Positions 44,273 through 53,727 of a stretch of DNA of 64,000 bases are shown here, in pieces. Made by a program: the position numbers and the translations under genes. Location of the stretch: the NCBI RefSeq assembly GCF_014323605.1, contig NZ_SCMB01000001.1, positions 248,001-312,000 on the forward strand, read 5' to 3'. The stretch's first letter is position 1, and every line of letters starts with the position of its first letter. The notes under the pieces are model-generated. The model made no database searches and had not been told where the DNA came from. It saw only the letters and a program-made list of their open reading frames with translations. The stretch comes from Lactobacillus kimbladii. GTDB lineage: Bacteria; Bacillota; Bacilli; Lactobacillales; Lactobacillaceae.

Positions 44273-45415
44273 TCAGTCTAATGAGTTCCAAAACTGCCTT
44301 GCTAATTCTTGGTATAAATGACAGCCAGCTAAATAAGCATTTACTTCTATATACTCATTTGGCTCATGATCAGTAGTTCCTGCTCCCGGCCCCAGAATAA
44401 TAATAGGAAAATCTCCAGCTTGAATATATTCTGATGCATCTGTAGCAGCAGTCCCTGCAACGAATTCACTTGGCCTGCCAATTTCTTGCTCAACAACTTT
44501 TTGAGCCATTTTAGCTAATTTTGTTTGAGATTGGTCAGGTAAAGGCACCTCAGGAAAACTATATCTAATTTTTAACCGCGCGCCTTTTTTATTTAAATCA
44601 GCAACTATTTGTTCAAGTTCAGTATATATTTGCTCATTGGGATATACTGGTGTCGTTCTGATATTACCTGAAAGCCAAGCACTATCGGGAACAGAATTAA
44701 TTTGACTCCCACCCTGAATTTGACTAATCACATGAGTAAAAGAACCTAAAACTGGATCCTTCTTTTGATGCCTATCCATTAAATGTTGCGTTTCTTGTGC
44801 AAATTCAATCAGTGGCATTATCGCATTCTGCCCCTTTTCAGGAGTCGAAGAATGAACGCAAATACCTTTAGAATAAACATAATAGTCGATAACACCTTTA
44901 TGGGTCACACGTACGTCAAAGTTAGAGGGCTCACCAATAACAAGTCCATCTAAATCAGAAGCATAGCCTTCTTTAGTCAACTGCGCTGCCCCATATTCAC
45001 CGGTTTCTTCACCTACAGAGGCTAAAAGTCTAATACGACCAGGCAGTTCTTTCTTACTATCAAGTAAATTAAGCATTGCCACAATCATTGCCGCTAGGCC
45101 AGACTTCATATCGCTTGCACCACGACCAAAAACTTTTCCGTCTTTCAAAGTGGGCGTAAACGGTTCTGTCTGCCAATTGGTCAAATTCCCCGCTGCAACA
45201 ACATCTTCATGACCGGAAAAACCTAAAAGAGGCCCATGATCTCCAATCGTTACCACCAAATTATCTCTGCCAGAAGAATAAGAAAGTCTGTGAATTTCTA
45301 CTGAATATTCGCTAAACAATGCAGTTATATAATCAGCTATCAGGCCTTCATGATCATTTGCCGAATTTATTGCTAACAAGTCAGTTAATATTTTAATCGC
45401 TTGTGCTTCTTCCAC
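44273..45415 (-). CDS. M20-family deacylase, ArgE/DapE type
   Basis: A 380-residue metal-dependent amidohydrolase. Metal ligands appear in GFSGHEDVVAAG (His, normally HxD; here HED), GRGASDMKSGLAAM (bridging Asp), SVGEETGEYGA (catalytic and metal Glu) and near the end LGPGAGTTDHEPNEYI (His). The dimerisation domain lies between about residues 175 and 285. The family removes succinyl or acetyl groups from amino-acid precursors (DapE, ArgE) or splits related amides. The substrate is uncertain. The start is GTG at 45415 with GGGAGAAA before it. It follows the glutamine-type transporter ATPase by 14 bases and may share its operon. Confidence 0.88.
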   Translation of the reverse strand: MEEAQAIKILTDLLAINSANDHEGLIADYITALFSEYSVEIHRLSYSSGRDNLVVTIGDHGPLLGFSGHEDVVAAGNLTNWQTEPFTPTLKDGKVFGRGASDMKSGLAAMIVAMLNLLDSKKELPGRIRLLASVGEETGEYGAAQLTKEGYASDLDGLVIGEPSNFDVRVTHKGVIDYYVYSKGICVHSSTPEKGQNAIMPLIEFAQETQHLMDRHQKKDPVLGSFTHVISQIQGGSQINSVPDSAWLSGNIRTTPVYPNEQIYTELEQIVADLNKKGARLKIRYSFPEVPLPDQSQTKLAKMAQKVVEQEIGRPSEFVAGTAATDASEYIQAGDFPIIILGPGAGTTDHEPNEYIEVNAYLAGCHLYQELARQFWNSLD

Positions 45416-45429
45416 TTACTTTCTCCCAC

Positions 45430-46179
45430 CTAAGCTTCAAGAACTTTTTCCAAAAAGTCCTGCGCACGCGGAGTTTGTGGCTGAGCAAAAAACTGCTGTG
45501 GTGCTGCTTTTTCCTGAATATAGCCATCTGCCATAAACCACACTTCATCCGCTACATTTTTAGCGAAACCCATTTCATGGGTTACGACTACCATAGTCAT
45601 CCCTTTTTGAGCTAAATCCTGCATTACCTTCAATACTTCCCCTACCATTTCCGGATCAAGTGCTGAGGTGGGTTCATCAAAAAGCATTACTTCTGGATCC
45701 ATTGCCAAAGCCCGGGCAATTGCGACTCTTTGTTGCTGTCCACCTGAAAGATTGGTTGGAAATGCTTCTGCTTTATCTGCCAGACCAACCTGATCTAACA
45801 GCTCCATTCCCTTTGCTTTAGCAGCACTGTCACTCATGCCCTTTACTTTCATAGGCGCTAATTTAATATTTTCAATAATATTCATATGGGGAAACAAATT
45901 AAACTGCTGAAAAACCATCCCCATTCTTTCACGCAGTTGATCAAGCTGATCTTCACTTAAGGCAGTTAATTCCTTATCTTCAAAAATCACTTTGCCAGAA
46001 GATGGCTGATCTAATAGGTTCAGACAACGCAAAAATGTACTTTTACCAGCACCAGACGGTCCAATTAGACAAATAACCTGACCTTCATTTACTTGAGCAT
46101 TGATGTCCTTTAAAACTTTATTATTGCCAAAATTTTTCTGTAAGTGCTCAACTCTAATTACGGGATTTGCGTTAGTCAT
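45430..46179 (-). CDS. glnQ: Polar amino acid ABC transporter ATP-binding protein
   Basis: A 249-residue ATPase. Walker A is GPSGAGKST (about residue 38), followed by [20 protein letters not shown], the signature [15 protein letters not shown] and Walker [15 protein letters not shown], then [15 protein letters not shown]. This is the typical GlnQ/HisP layout for polar amino acid import. It overlaps the binding-protein/permease fusion gene upstream by 8 bases and pairs with it. Glutamine or a related amino acid is the likely substrate. Confidence 0.95.
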   Translation of the reverse strand: MTNANPVIRVEHLQKNFGNNKVLKDINAQVNEGQVICLIGPSGAGKSTFLRCLNLLDQPSSGKVIFEDKELTALSEDQLDQLRERMGMVFQQFNLFPHMNIIENIKLAPMKVKGMSDSAAKAKGMELLDQVGLADKAEAFPTNLSGGQQQRVAIARALAMDPEVMLFDEPTSALDPEMVGEVLKVMQDLAQKGMTMVVVTHEMGFAKNVADEVWFMADGYIQEKAAPQQFFAQPQTPRAQDFLEKVLEA

Positions 46180-47668
46180 GATTCATTTTCCTTTCAAATA
46201 CTTTCATTAAGCTGGATAAGCCAAAAGTAATGATAAAGTATAAGATCATTGTAATTACCAATGGCATAACTCCACGATAGGTATCAGCCTGGACTACCCG
46301 TGACTGATAAATCAAATCTTTGACGCCTATTACCGAAACTATAGAACTTTCCTTGATGAGAGAAACAAATTCGTTTCCCAGAGCCGGCCAAATATTTTTC
46401 ATTGCCTGTGGCATAATAACATAACGCATAGTTGCTGTCCGTGACAAGCCCAAAGAACGAGATGCTTCAGTCTGTCCCACAGCAATCGAATTAATACCCG
46501 AACGAATTACCTCTGCTACATAAGCTGCAGAGTTAAGGGAAACGGCAATTATACCCGAAAGTAAAGCTGGGATATTTACTACTACTCCCAAGCCAAAGTA
46601 AATAAACAGCAGTTGTACCATTAACGGCGTGCCACGAATAAATTCTACATAAGCTGTCGCAATTGAACGTGCAATTTGATTGTGTCCTAAGCGCATAAAT
46701 GCCAGTATTGCACCTAACAAAAAGCCAAAGAAAACTGATATAGCAGAAATAAGTAAAGTGTACCCGACGCCCGCTATAAAGAAGTCTTTATACGCCCACA
46801 TCGAATTAGACGCTTTGACTTCCTTTTTTGTCTTACCGGCGGTTAAATATTTTCCAGCTTTGGGTAAATATTCTTTATCTATTAAATCTTTTTGCTTAAT
46901 CTCCGCTATTGATTTATTTGCAGCTTTAACTAAACTATTGGCTCCTTTATGAAAAGCAACAGAAGTAGCGGATGACTCTGTCTTAAGGCCTGCCGGAATA
47001 ACCATAATCCCGTCCGTATTTTGAGCAAAAGCTTCGGCTGTCGCCTTGTCAACTGAAACTGCATCAACCTTATGCGTTTTTAATCCTAAAACCAAGTCGT
47101 TATCTTTATCCATGGTTTTCAGTTTGACATTTTTGGCTTGATTTTTGATCATTGTGGCCTGCATACTGCCAGTTTGAGCACCAATTGCTTTGCCGGCAAA
47201 AGACTTATAATTATGATATTTGCCTTTATCTTCTTTTCTTATCAGTAATTTTTGCTCACTTTTATAATATGGCTGACTAAAGGCAACGCTTTTTGCCCTC
47301 TTAGGCGTCGCGTTCATTCCGGCAATGACCATGTCAATTTTACCTGTCTCAAGACCCACTAAAAGAGAGTCAAAGTCCATTGACCGCACAACAAGCTTAA
47401 CACCCATATCATGGGCAATTTTTTGCCCTATTTCAACATCCATACCAACTATTTTTGATTTGCCCTTAATATTTTTGACAAATTCGTAAGGAGGATAATC
47501 TGGACTAGTCCCCATGACTAGTTCACCTTTTTGTTTGACTCTTCGTAGATAATTGTCGGTTCTTTGTTCAGTTTGTCCTTTATCAGCGGCTGCTGCATTC
47601 TGGGGTAACAGGGTTAACATTATAAATGCTATCAACAAAGTCTCAAGCAATTTCCACGCTTTCTTCAT
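46172..47668 (-). CDS. Amino acid ABC transporter, fused binding protein and permease
   Basis: A 498-residue fusion. It has a signal peptide (about 1-27, ending NAAAA), an extracellular solute-binding domain (about 30-275: [46 protein letters not shown]) and a permease domain (about 290-498) with [16 protein letters not shown] and [13 protein letters not shown], the ATPase-contact loop. Such fusions tether the receptor to the channel and are common in lactic acid bacteria for glutamine or glutamate uptake. It works with the ATPase that overlaps its end. Confidence 0.95.
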   Translation of the reverse strand: MKKAWKLLETLLIAFIMLTLLPQNAAAADKGQTEQRTDNYLRRVKQKGELVMGTSPDYPPYEFVKNIKGKSKIVGMDVEIGQKIAHDMGVKLVVRSMDFDSLLVGLETGKIDMVIAGMNATPKRAKSVAFSQPYYKSEQKLLIRKEDKGKYHNYKSFAGKAIGAQTGSMQATMIKNQAKNVKLKTMDKDNDLVLGLKTHKVDAVSVDKATAEAFAQNTDGIMVIPAGLKTESSATSVAFHKGANSLVKAANKSIAEIKQKDLIDKEYLPKAGKYLTAGKTKKEVKASNSMWAYKDFFIAGVGYTLLISAISVFFGFLLGAILAFMRLGHNQIARSIATAYVEFIRGTPLMVQLLFIYFGLGVVVNIPALLSGIIAVSLNSAAYVAEVIRSGINSIAVGQTEASRSLGLSRTATMRYVIMPQAMKNIWPALGNEFVSLIKESSIVSVIGVKDLIYQSRVVQADTYRGVMPLVITMILYFIITFGLSSLMKVFERKMNHD

Positions 47669-47761
47669 AATTTTCCTCCATTAATAATTTTATTATTACA
47701 ATTATAAAGATATAAAAATTAAATTACAACTATTAATTAAAAACAATCATTTTTTAAGCAA

Positions 47762-47809
47762 TAAAAAAAGCTCTGCACATTAGTTAGAGCAGCTAATATA
47801 TGCAGAGCG
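47762..47809 (-). terminator. Terminator after the lactate oxidase gene
   Basis: Stem GCTCTGCA/TGCAGAGC (47801-47808 with 47770-47777) with additional inner ATTAG/CTAAT pairing and T7 on the minus strand. Confidence 0.85.
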
Positions 47810-47836
47810 ATTTGAATACTTAAGCTTTTAAATTAA

Positions 47837-49066
47837 CTATGCTTGAGAAGCACCAGTTACAGCGTCTGAGTCATCTTCTTTTAATTGATTCTCAGCTGTT
47901 ACAGGATATGGCTTAACTCTTGTAGGATCAGTATTTGACTTCAAGTTGTCGGCAGTGTAATTAATATGAGTAATCTTGGCGTGTTTAACATCTTCAATTG
48001 TCTTGCAGCCAGTCAATTGCATATCAATTAATAATTCTTGGTTCAATTGCTCAATAACTGATTGAACGCCCTTAGCGCCACCAAGTGCAAGGCCGTATAA
48101 GTATGGACGACCAACACCAACCATATCGGCACCAAGTGCCAAAGCCTTAAAGACATGCGAACCACGACGAACACCTGAGTCAAAGACTATTGGTACACGG
48201 TGGTTAACAGCTTTAGCAATCTCCGGCAACATATCAATAGTAGCAGGACCGCAATCAACTTCTCGACCACCATGGTTGGTAACATAAATACCATCAGCAC
48301 CAGCGCCCATAGCTAAATATGCATCCTCAGCACAAACAACGCCTTTAACAAAGACAGGTAAACCAGACATTTCCTTAATGCGTCTAACATCTTCTGGTCC
48401 GATTTTTTGGGCTGAAGAAGCATACATCTGCGCTACAGTTTGGCCCTCACCCTTTGCTCCTTGGTAACGAGTAAAGAAGTCTAGTGGAACAGGATAGGCA
48501 AACTTAGTTCTGAGGTTAGCTTCACGAAAGCCTGATACCAAAGCATCTACTGTCAGGAAAATGCCCTTGTAGCCAGCTTTTTTAACTGCATCAAAGACCA
48601 TCTTGTTGAAGCCCCAGTCTTTGCTGAGATAAAGTTGGAAGAAACGTGGTGCATTTGGAGCTGCTGCCGCAATCTCTTCTACACTCTTATTAGCATACGT
48701 ACTTGAGGCAAACAAAGCACCTGCTGCAGCTGCACCCTTTTGAGTAGCAATTTCTGCATCTTTGTGGGCGATACCATGGCAGGCAATAGGTGAAATCATT
48801 ACAGGTGTCTTTAATTTCATACCCATAAATTCAGTATCCAGTTGAGGACTATCCATATTGGTCAAAGCACGTGGGACAATTTGAAAGTGATTAAAGGCAG
48901 TGGTGTTATTACGCCAAGTCCACTCATTTTCTGAACCTGAAGCAATATAGTAATATGCACCTTCTGGCATAACTTTCTTTGCACGCTCCTCAAGCTCATC
49001 GAGGTTAATCATCTTTAGTGTTTCGTCACGATCACTTTGGGGAAAACCATTATAATATGATGTCAT
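47837..49066 (-). CDS. L-lactate oxidase-like FMN-dependent alpha-hydroxyacid oxidase
   Basis: A 409-residue TIM-barrel flavoenzyme. Seen: YYYIASGSENEWTW, PVMISPIACHGIAH, RFFQLYLSKDWGF, the FMN/active-site stretch GVVCAEDAYLAMGAGADGIYVTNHGGREVD with catalytic His, and FDSGVRRGSHVFKALALGADMVGVGRPYLYG for FMN phosphate. Lactate oxidases turn L-lactate and oxygen into pyruvate and hydrogen peroxide. FMN is normally bound non-covalently. About 40 residues beyond the barrel form a tail ending DAVTGASQA, which resembles an ApbE flavinylation motif. AAGGAG before the ATG at 49066 decides the start over an upstream frame. Confidence 0.92.
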   Translation of the reverse strand: MTSYYNGFPQSDRDETLKMINLDELEERAKKVMPEGAYYYIASGSENEWTWRNNTTAFNHFQIVPRALTNMDSPQLDTEFMGMKLKTPVMISPIACHGIAHKDAEIATQKGAAAAGALFASSTYANKSVEEIAAAAPNAPRFFQLYLSKDWGFNKMVFDAVKKAGYKGIFLTVDALVSGFREANLRTKFAYPVPLDFFTRYQGAKGEGQTVAQMYASSAQKIGPEDVRRIKEMSGLPVFVKGVVCAEDAYLAMGAGADGIYVTNHGGREVDCGPATIDMLPEIAKAVNHRVPIVFDSGVRRGSHVFKALALGADMVGVGRPYLYGLALGGAKGVQSVIEQLNQELLIDMQLTGCKTIEDVKHAKITHINYTADNLKSNTDPTRVKPYPVTAENQLKEDDSDAVTGASQA

Positions 49067-49104
49067 TTTTAAGACTCCTTCTTTATTTAATATTTCCAAC
49101 TTCT

Positions 49105-49126
49105 ATTATACATGTAAATGCTTACA
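49105..49126 (-). promoter_or_regulatory. Lactate oxidase promoter with a cre-like palindrome
   Basis: TATAAT (49105-49110, minus strand) lies beside the palindrome TGTAAATGCTTACA (49113-49126), which occupies the spacer and -35 region. It fits the cre outer bases, but its centre is AATGCT rather than the usual NCGN, so CcpA binding is uncertain. Confidence 0.5.
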
Positions 49127-49237
49127 AAAGTTAGTGAAATTTAAAAATAAATGTTTAAATAACGGGATTCCCACTGTATATTTTTTCACAAAGTAAAGCA
49201 AAAATAATAATTAATGTTATTTTTATATTAATAATTA

Positions 49238-50035
49238 CTATAAATTATGCTTAATAATATGAGTGAAATAGGTAACAAGATACACCGCAACTTCGATGAC
49301 AGCTATAAAGAAAGTTACTGGCAAATTCGTAATATAGCCCAAATATAGACCAAGCCAGACGCCAATCAAGGCAAAAAAGACAGACCAGCCAATCATCGCC
49401 GGAATTGTTTTCCCTAAATAGTTTGCAGTGGCTGGTGGTAATGTTAGCAAAATAAAAACTAAAAGCGAGCCCACTATTTGAGCACCAATTGATACCGACA
49501 TCGCCAGAGCAATTAAAAAAATAACACTGACTGCACCAGTTTTTACTCCATGAGCAAGAGCACCAATATGGTCAAATGAATCGAAATTTAATGAGCGCTG
49601 AATGCTAAAAATCATCAACAATACAATTATAGAAAGAGCTATAAGTTGGATCACGCCCTGATGATCAACGCCGATAATACTGCCAAATAAAATATTCGTA
49701 GCATAATTACTGTTAGCACCTGAAATGGCAAGAAACAGCACTCCTAAACCAGTAAATAGAGCTGAAATAGCACTAATTGAGGATTCCTTTTGTTCACTAT
49801 GAAGTGACAATTCCCCAACACTGATAGAACCCAAGAGAGTGAATAAAAGCATCCCCCACAAAGGCCCAATTCCCAGCCAAACTGCAAATGCAGCACCTGC
49901 AAAACCAATTTCGGAAAGCGTGTGTGCCAAAAAACTAAAATTACGTGCGACTACGTAGACACCAACAGTGCCACAAGTTATCGCAATAAAAGTACTCGCC
50001 AAAAATGCATTACGCATAAAGCCATATGCAAACAT
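49238..50035 (-). CDS. Metal (zinc/manganese) ABC transporter permease
   Basis: A 265-residue protein with about eight hydrophobic segments, of the ABC-3 (ZnuB/MntB) family: GVYVVARNFSFLAHTLSEIGFAGAAFAVWLG near the start and VGSLLVFILLTLPPATANYL near residue 195. It forms the channel for metal ions handed over by the lipoprotein receptor at 51856-52755. Its ATG shares one base with the stop of the ATPase gene, so the two are coupled. Confidence 0.92.
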   Translation of the reverse strand: MFAYGFMRNAFLASTFIAITCGTVGVYVVARNFSFLAHTLSEIGFAGAAFAVWLGIGPLWGMLLFTLLGSISVGELSLHSEQKESSISAISALFTGLGVLFLAISGANSNYATNILFGSIIGVDHQGVIQLIALSIIVLLMIFSIQRSLNFDSFDHIGALAHGVKTGAVSVIFLIALAMSVSIGAQIVGSLLVFILLTLPPATANYLGKTIPAMIGWSVFFALIGVWLGLYLGYITNLPVTFFIAVIEVAVYLVTYFTHIIKHNL

Positions 50036-50688
50036 TATTCATATGCCTCCTTAAATTGGGACATTTCGCCATGTTCAATTTGACCATGATTTAAATATAA
50101 ATAGTTTTGCATATACTTGTGAGCTAATGATATATCATGAGTTACAAACAAAACTGTTATTTTATGTTTTTCATTCAAATGTCTGATCAGCTTCATCAGC
50201 TCATCTTTTGCCATAGGATCAAGACTTGCCGTAGCTTCATCTAAAATAATCATATTAGGATTATCAAGCAGGGCTTGAGCTAAATAGGCTCTTTGTTTTT
50301 GCCCGCCTGAAGCTTCCCCCATACGAGTATTTTTAATTTGGTATAAATTGGTTTCCTCTAACTGCTTTTTTATTGCTTCCTTAGTTCGGCTGTTTTTAAT
50401 AATCGGTGCATTCAAACCCACAAAAGCCTCAATTGATAATGGATATTCAGCATCAATATTGCGAAACTGCGGTACATAACCCAGACGAACATCGTCTGCA
50501 AATGTAAAAGATCCCGAGCTAGGAGTCAACATCTTCATTAAAATATTTATTAAGGTAGTCTTTCCAGTACCATTGGGACCTAACAGTGCAGTCAATGAGC
50601 CCCTTTTTAACTTGAACTTTAAGTTCTCAAAAACATTATTTTTATCAAATCTCATTGAGAGATTATTAACTTCTAAAATATCAGACAA
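50035..50688 (-). CDS. Metal ABC transporter ATP-binding protein
   Basis: A 217-residue ATPase of the ZnuC/MntA type. Walker A is GPNGTGKTT (about residue 37), then LGYVPQFRNIDAEYPLSIEAFV, the signature ASGGQKQRAYLAQAL (Ala instead of the common Leu) and Walker B MIILDEATASLDP. The start is TTG at 50688 with AGGA about 10 bases upstream. It follows the amidase gene by 20 bases and precedes the permease. Confidence 0.92.
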   Translation of the reverse strand: MSDILEVNNLSMRFDKNNVFENLKFKLKRGSLTALLGPNGTGKTTLINILMKMLTPSSGSFTFADDVRLGYVPQFRNIDAEYPLSIEAFVGLNAPIIKNSRTKEAIKKQLEETNLYQIKNTRMGEASGGQKQRAYLAQALLDNPNMIILDEATASLDPMAKDELMKLIRHLNEKHKITVLFVTHDISLAHKYMQNYLYLNHGQIEHGEMSQFKEAYE

Positions 50689-50708
50689 TTTGTATTTTCC
50701 TATATTAT

Positions 50709-51836
50709 CTATTTAAAATTGCCCACTTTGACAAATTGATTAACATCAATTGGGTAATATTTACGACCCTTAATCTTAACGCGACCGCCATATGTCCGCA
50801 CATAATTGCCGCGGTATAACTTGTTTGTACCAACCCGTTTCCCTTTGCCATCGTAAAGGTAAGCATTGTGGCTTAATGGACGTAATTTGCCTTCAACGTT
50901 GCTGGCAACAACATATTGATTAACACCTATTTGCAAATACTTTCTTTTTTTAATGGTTTGATTGCCATAAATTGTTAACTTGGTACCAGCCTTTTTAGTT
51001 GGTAAATCAGTCGCCACACCATTTTCATCATAAACCAATGCATTATGAATTAAGACTTTGGTAGCAACTGGCTTAGGTAGAACAGCCGGCTTTTTAGCAG
51101 GTGTTGCAGGTGCTGGTGGAGTTACTGTATCATTATCAACAGGTGCATTATCAGCTGGCGTTCCTTGATCATAATAATATTTAACCAGATCAAAGAAATC
51201 ATCCATTGAATAACCCCATTTAGCAAAGTAACCATCCGGATCAGTATGATCAGTACCTCCTAAAAAGGTAGACACAGCATGGTGAGACCAAATTGTCCCT
51301 TTGCCATCATGAACAGCGTTGTCAGGTTCCAAATTATATCTGTGCAAAATTTGCGCAACATAAATTGCGTCATTATTCACGCCTTTGGCAAAATCAGCCA
51401 GATTGTTTTCTTCACACAGTTCTACCTGAACAAAACGGTTGTTAGCAACAGGACCAGCACCCCATACACCGTAATCTGGGCTTGTCATTTGAATGACACC
51501 TGTTTTATCCACAAAAGCATGAACATAAGAATAAATATTCATCCATTCACGATTAAAATAAATACATTCATTACGTGCAGTAGCATTGGGTGTTGCAGTT
51601 TCGTGAATAACAACGCCTTCAGGCTTGCCATTGCGATAATTAATCGGATTAGCAGCAGAAAAATCGTTATATTTAATACCTTCTTGCGCTAATACTTGTT
51701 CTGCATAAGTTACACCGCTGAAACTATTTTGCTTAGCAGTATCATTAATTGTACTTGCTTGTACTATCATCGTCTCTGGAGCAGCAACAGTTGCAATGCT
51801 CGCTCCTAAAGCTAAAACGGCAATCAATTTCTTCAT
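50709..51836 (-). CDS. Secreted N-acetylmuramoyl-L-alanine amidase with two S-layer-type repeats
   Basis: A 375-residue secreted wall hydrolase. Residues 1-28 are a signal peptide; about 55-210 an Amidase_2 domain with zinc ligands in GVVIHETATPN, WSHHAVS and GGTDHTDPDGYF; then a Pro/Ala linker; then two SLAP repeats (LIHNALVYDENG and LSHNAYLYDGKG) that attach to wall polymers as in S-layer proteins. It cuts the bond between MurNAc and L-Ala. It lies inside the metal ABC operon, between receptor and ATPase genes, with gaps of about 20 bases each side. That suggests co-regulation with zinc supply. Confidence 0.92.
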   Translation of the reverse strand: MKKLIAVLALGASIATVAAPETMIVQASTINDTAKQNSFSGVTYAEQVLAQEGIKYNDFSAANPINYRNGKPEGVVIHETATPNATARNECIYFNREWMNIYSYVHAFVDKTGVIQMTSPDYGVWGAGPVANNRFVQVELCEENNLADFAKGVNNDAIYVAQILHRYNLEPDNAVHDGKGTIWSHHAVSTFLGGTDHTDPDGYFAKWGYSMDDFFDLVKYYYDQGTPADNAPVDNDTVTPPAPATPAKKPAVLPKPVATKVLIHNALVYDENGVATDLPTKKAGTKLTIYGNQTIKKRKYLQIGVNQYVVASNVEGKLRPLSHNAYLYDGKGKRVGTNKLYRGNYVRTYGGRVKIKGRKYYPIDVNQFVKVGNFK

Positions 51837-51855
51837 TTTTAACGCCTCATAATAA

Positions 51856-52755
51856 TCATTTTCGGACTACTTCAGCCAAATCCTGATAACTATCATTCAT
51901 CCAGTCAAGATAATTAGTATTATCCGGGATGGTCTCTCTTACTTTTAAGATACGAATATTTTGCTTTTTAGCCAATTTTAGAAAAGTGTCTACTGTAGAA
52001 CTTGAAGTTTGTTCATTGATCACAAAAAATGCAATTTTTCGTTTCTTAATGCCATCAGTCATTTTTTGAACAGCCGCTGGACTCGGATCTGTATTATTTT
52101 GGATTGCTTTCTCAAAATCTTTATTTGCGACTTTAATATTGACAGAACTTAACGCATAATCAAAAACTGGCTCACTGACATAAACCGGTTTTTCCACGTG
52201 ATGATTTAATTTAGCCGAAGCTCTTTTAATACGAGCAATTTTAGCTAAATATCTTTTCGCATTTTTTCTATAATAATGAGCATGATTTGGATCCTTTTTG
52301 CACAAGCTCTTAACTAAGTAATTAACATACTTAGTGGGCATAGTCAAATCAAACCAAATATGCGGATTATCTCCCTTTTTTAAACCCATCAAGTCTTCAC
52401 CAACGCGAACCGGCTTTTTGTCAACTGAAGAAGCCAATTTATCCATCCAACTGTCGTAACCTAAGCCATTTTCTATTACTATGTCTGCGTTAGATAGAGC
52501 CTTAGCGTCGTTAGTAGTAGGTTGAAAATCGTGAGGGTCAATTGCAGATTTTTTAATAATTGCTTCTGCTTTGCCATATTTGCCAACTATATTTTGAGCA
52601 ATGTCAGAATAGACATTCGTCGTCGTCATAATTGATATCTTACTGCTTTTGTGTGACTTTTGTGAACATGCACCTAATGTTAAAAGAACTATGCCTAATA
52701 AGGTAACTGCAGCAAATAATTTTTTAAATTTAACAAATTTCAATATTGTTGTCAT
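51856..52755 (-). CDS. Metal-binding lipoprotein of a zinc/manganese ABC transporter
   Basis: A 299-residue extracellular receptor of the ZnuA/PsaA cluster A-I family. The lipobox is LGAC near residue 30. Metal-ligand positions are suggested by IDPHDFQPT, DNPHIWFDLTMP, the VNIKVANKDFEKA region and FFVINEQTSSSTV. It has no long His/Asp-rich loop, which some zinc-specific receptors carry, so zinc versus manganese is unsettled. The AAAGGA site sits directly against the ATG at 52755; translation may really begin at the in-frame TTG at 52743. First gene of the operon. Confidence 0.9.
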   Translation of the reverse strand: MTTILKFVKFKKLFAAVTLLGIVLLTLGACSQKSHKSSKISIMTTTNVYSDIAQNIVGKYGKAEAIIKKSAIDPHDFQPTTNDAKALSNADIVIENGLGYDSWMDKLASSVDKKPVRVGEDLMGLKKGDNPHIWFDLTMPTKYVNYLVKSLCKKDPNHAHYYRKNAKRYLAKIARIKRASAKLNHHVEKPVYVSEPVFDYALSSVNIKVANKDFEKAIQNNTDPSPAAVQKMTDGIKKRKIAFFVINEQTSSSTVDTFLKLAKKQNIRILKVRETIPDNTNYLDWMNDSYQDLAEVVRK

Positions 52756-52843
52756 TCCTTTTCGTATTTAAGTGTAGTTTTTAGGTAATAAGGCAACTTT
52801 TTTAATTGCAGTACAAAATAAAAGTTACTTACAATTAATAACC

Positions 52844-52875
52844 ATTATACACTAATTAGGGAGTGCTTTAAAAGC
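52844..52875 (-). promoter_or_regulatory. Promoter of the metal transport operon
   Basis: TTTAAA (52867-52872) and TATAAT (52844-52849) are 17 bases apart on the minus strand. The -35 lies within an inverted repeat whose core is TGCTTT-A-AAAGCA. A second imperfect repeat, GTTA-N11-TAAC, begins 4 bases after the -10. Either could be the operator of a metal regulator. Confidence 0.5.
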
Positions 52876-52935
52876 AACGCCCTATTATAGTTTTGTTACA
52901 ATTTCATTGCTTTAAAAAAATAAATTTAAGGTAAT

Positions 52936-52965
52936 CAAAAAGCACGCCATAAATTCGCGTGCTTT
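52936..52965 (-). terminator. Terminator after lrgB
   Basis: A 9-bp stem AAAGCACGC/GCGTGCTTT (52939-52947 with 52957-52965), 9-base loop and T5 on the minus strand. Confidence 0.85.
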
Positions 52966-53001
52966 CTGAGTAAGTAAACAAAACAACTATAAAATTATAA
53001 A

Positions 53002-53727
53002 CTACAACCCAATTAAATGGGCAAAAACTGGAACTAACAGATTATCTACTAAAGCTGTGGCCACAACTGCTACTGCAGCAGTAGCTCCTTGCACAGAACC
53101 CATTTCCAATGCAAAAGCTGAACCGATAGTATGTCCTGCAGAGCCTAACCCCAAGCCAGTTCCTAATGGATCACTGTTCAAGTTGAACCACTTAACTAAT
53201 TGCTTGCCTAAGGCATAAATTACTACAGCATTGAGTATGCATGCCATAGCTGTAACAGAGGCATTGCCCCCAATAGCTTTTGTTATTGGCATCGCTACTG
53301 CAGTAGTAGCAGACTGACTTAGCATTGACTTTATGCCGACAGTATTTAAACCGACTGCTTTAGCAACAAGTGTTATTAAAGCCATTGAAATTAGCGTACC
53401 GAAAACCAACCCTAAAAGAATTACCAGCCAGTTTTTCTTTACAACATCATTACGCTTATACAACGGTACTGCGAAAGCAATTGTAGCTGGCGTAATGAAC
53501 CAGAAAATAATATCTCCACCTGGTTTATAAGCTTTAGCATAAACAGTAGCTGTTGAAACGTCAAAGCACTTAGCAAGGATAATCAGAATTGCTATTCCTA
53601 AAACCATTGCTACAAAGAGTGGTTGAAAAAGGAAAAAACCTTTTGATTTTTTGAACAGCCATTGTCCGGTTAAAAATACAATTAATGACAAGAAAACTCC
53701 AAATAATGGATTCGTAATATATTGCAT
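53002..53727 (-). CDS. lrgB: LrgB-family holin-like/pyruvate-associated membrane protein
   Basis: A 241-residue membrane protein with about seven segments, including GGDIIFWFITPATIAFAVPLY, SQSATTAVAMPITKAIGG and LGLGSAGHTIGSAFALEMG, all signatures of the LrgB/CidB family. LrgAB was described as an antiholin-like pair affecting autolysis and more recently as a pyruvate transporter. Its ATG shares one base with the lrgA stop. It is presumably controlled by the LytSR pair upstream. Confidence 0.93.
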   Translation of the reverse strand: MQYITNPLFGVFLSLIVFLTGQWLFKKSKGFFLFQPLFVAMVLGIAILIILAKCFDVSTATVYAKAYKPGGDIIFWFITPATIAFAVPLYKRNDVVKKNWLVILLGLVFGTLISMALITLVAKAVGLNTVGIKSMLSQSATTAVAMPITKAIGGNASVTAMACILNAVVIYALGKQLVKWFNLNSDPLGTGLGLGSAGHTIGSAFALEMGSVQGATAAVAVVATALVDNLLVPVFAHLIGL

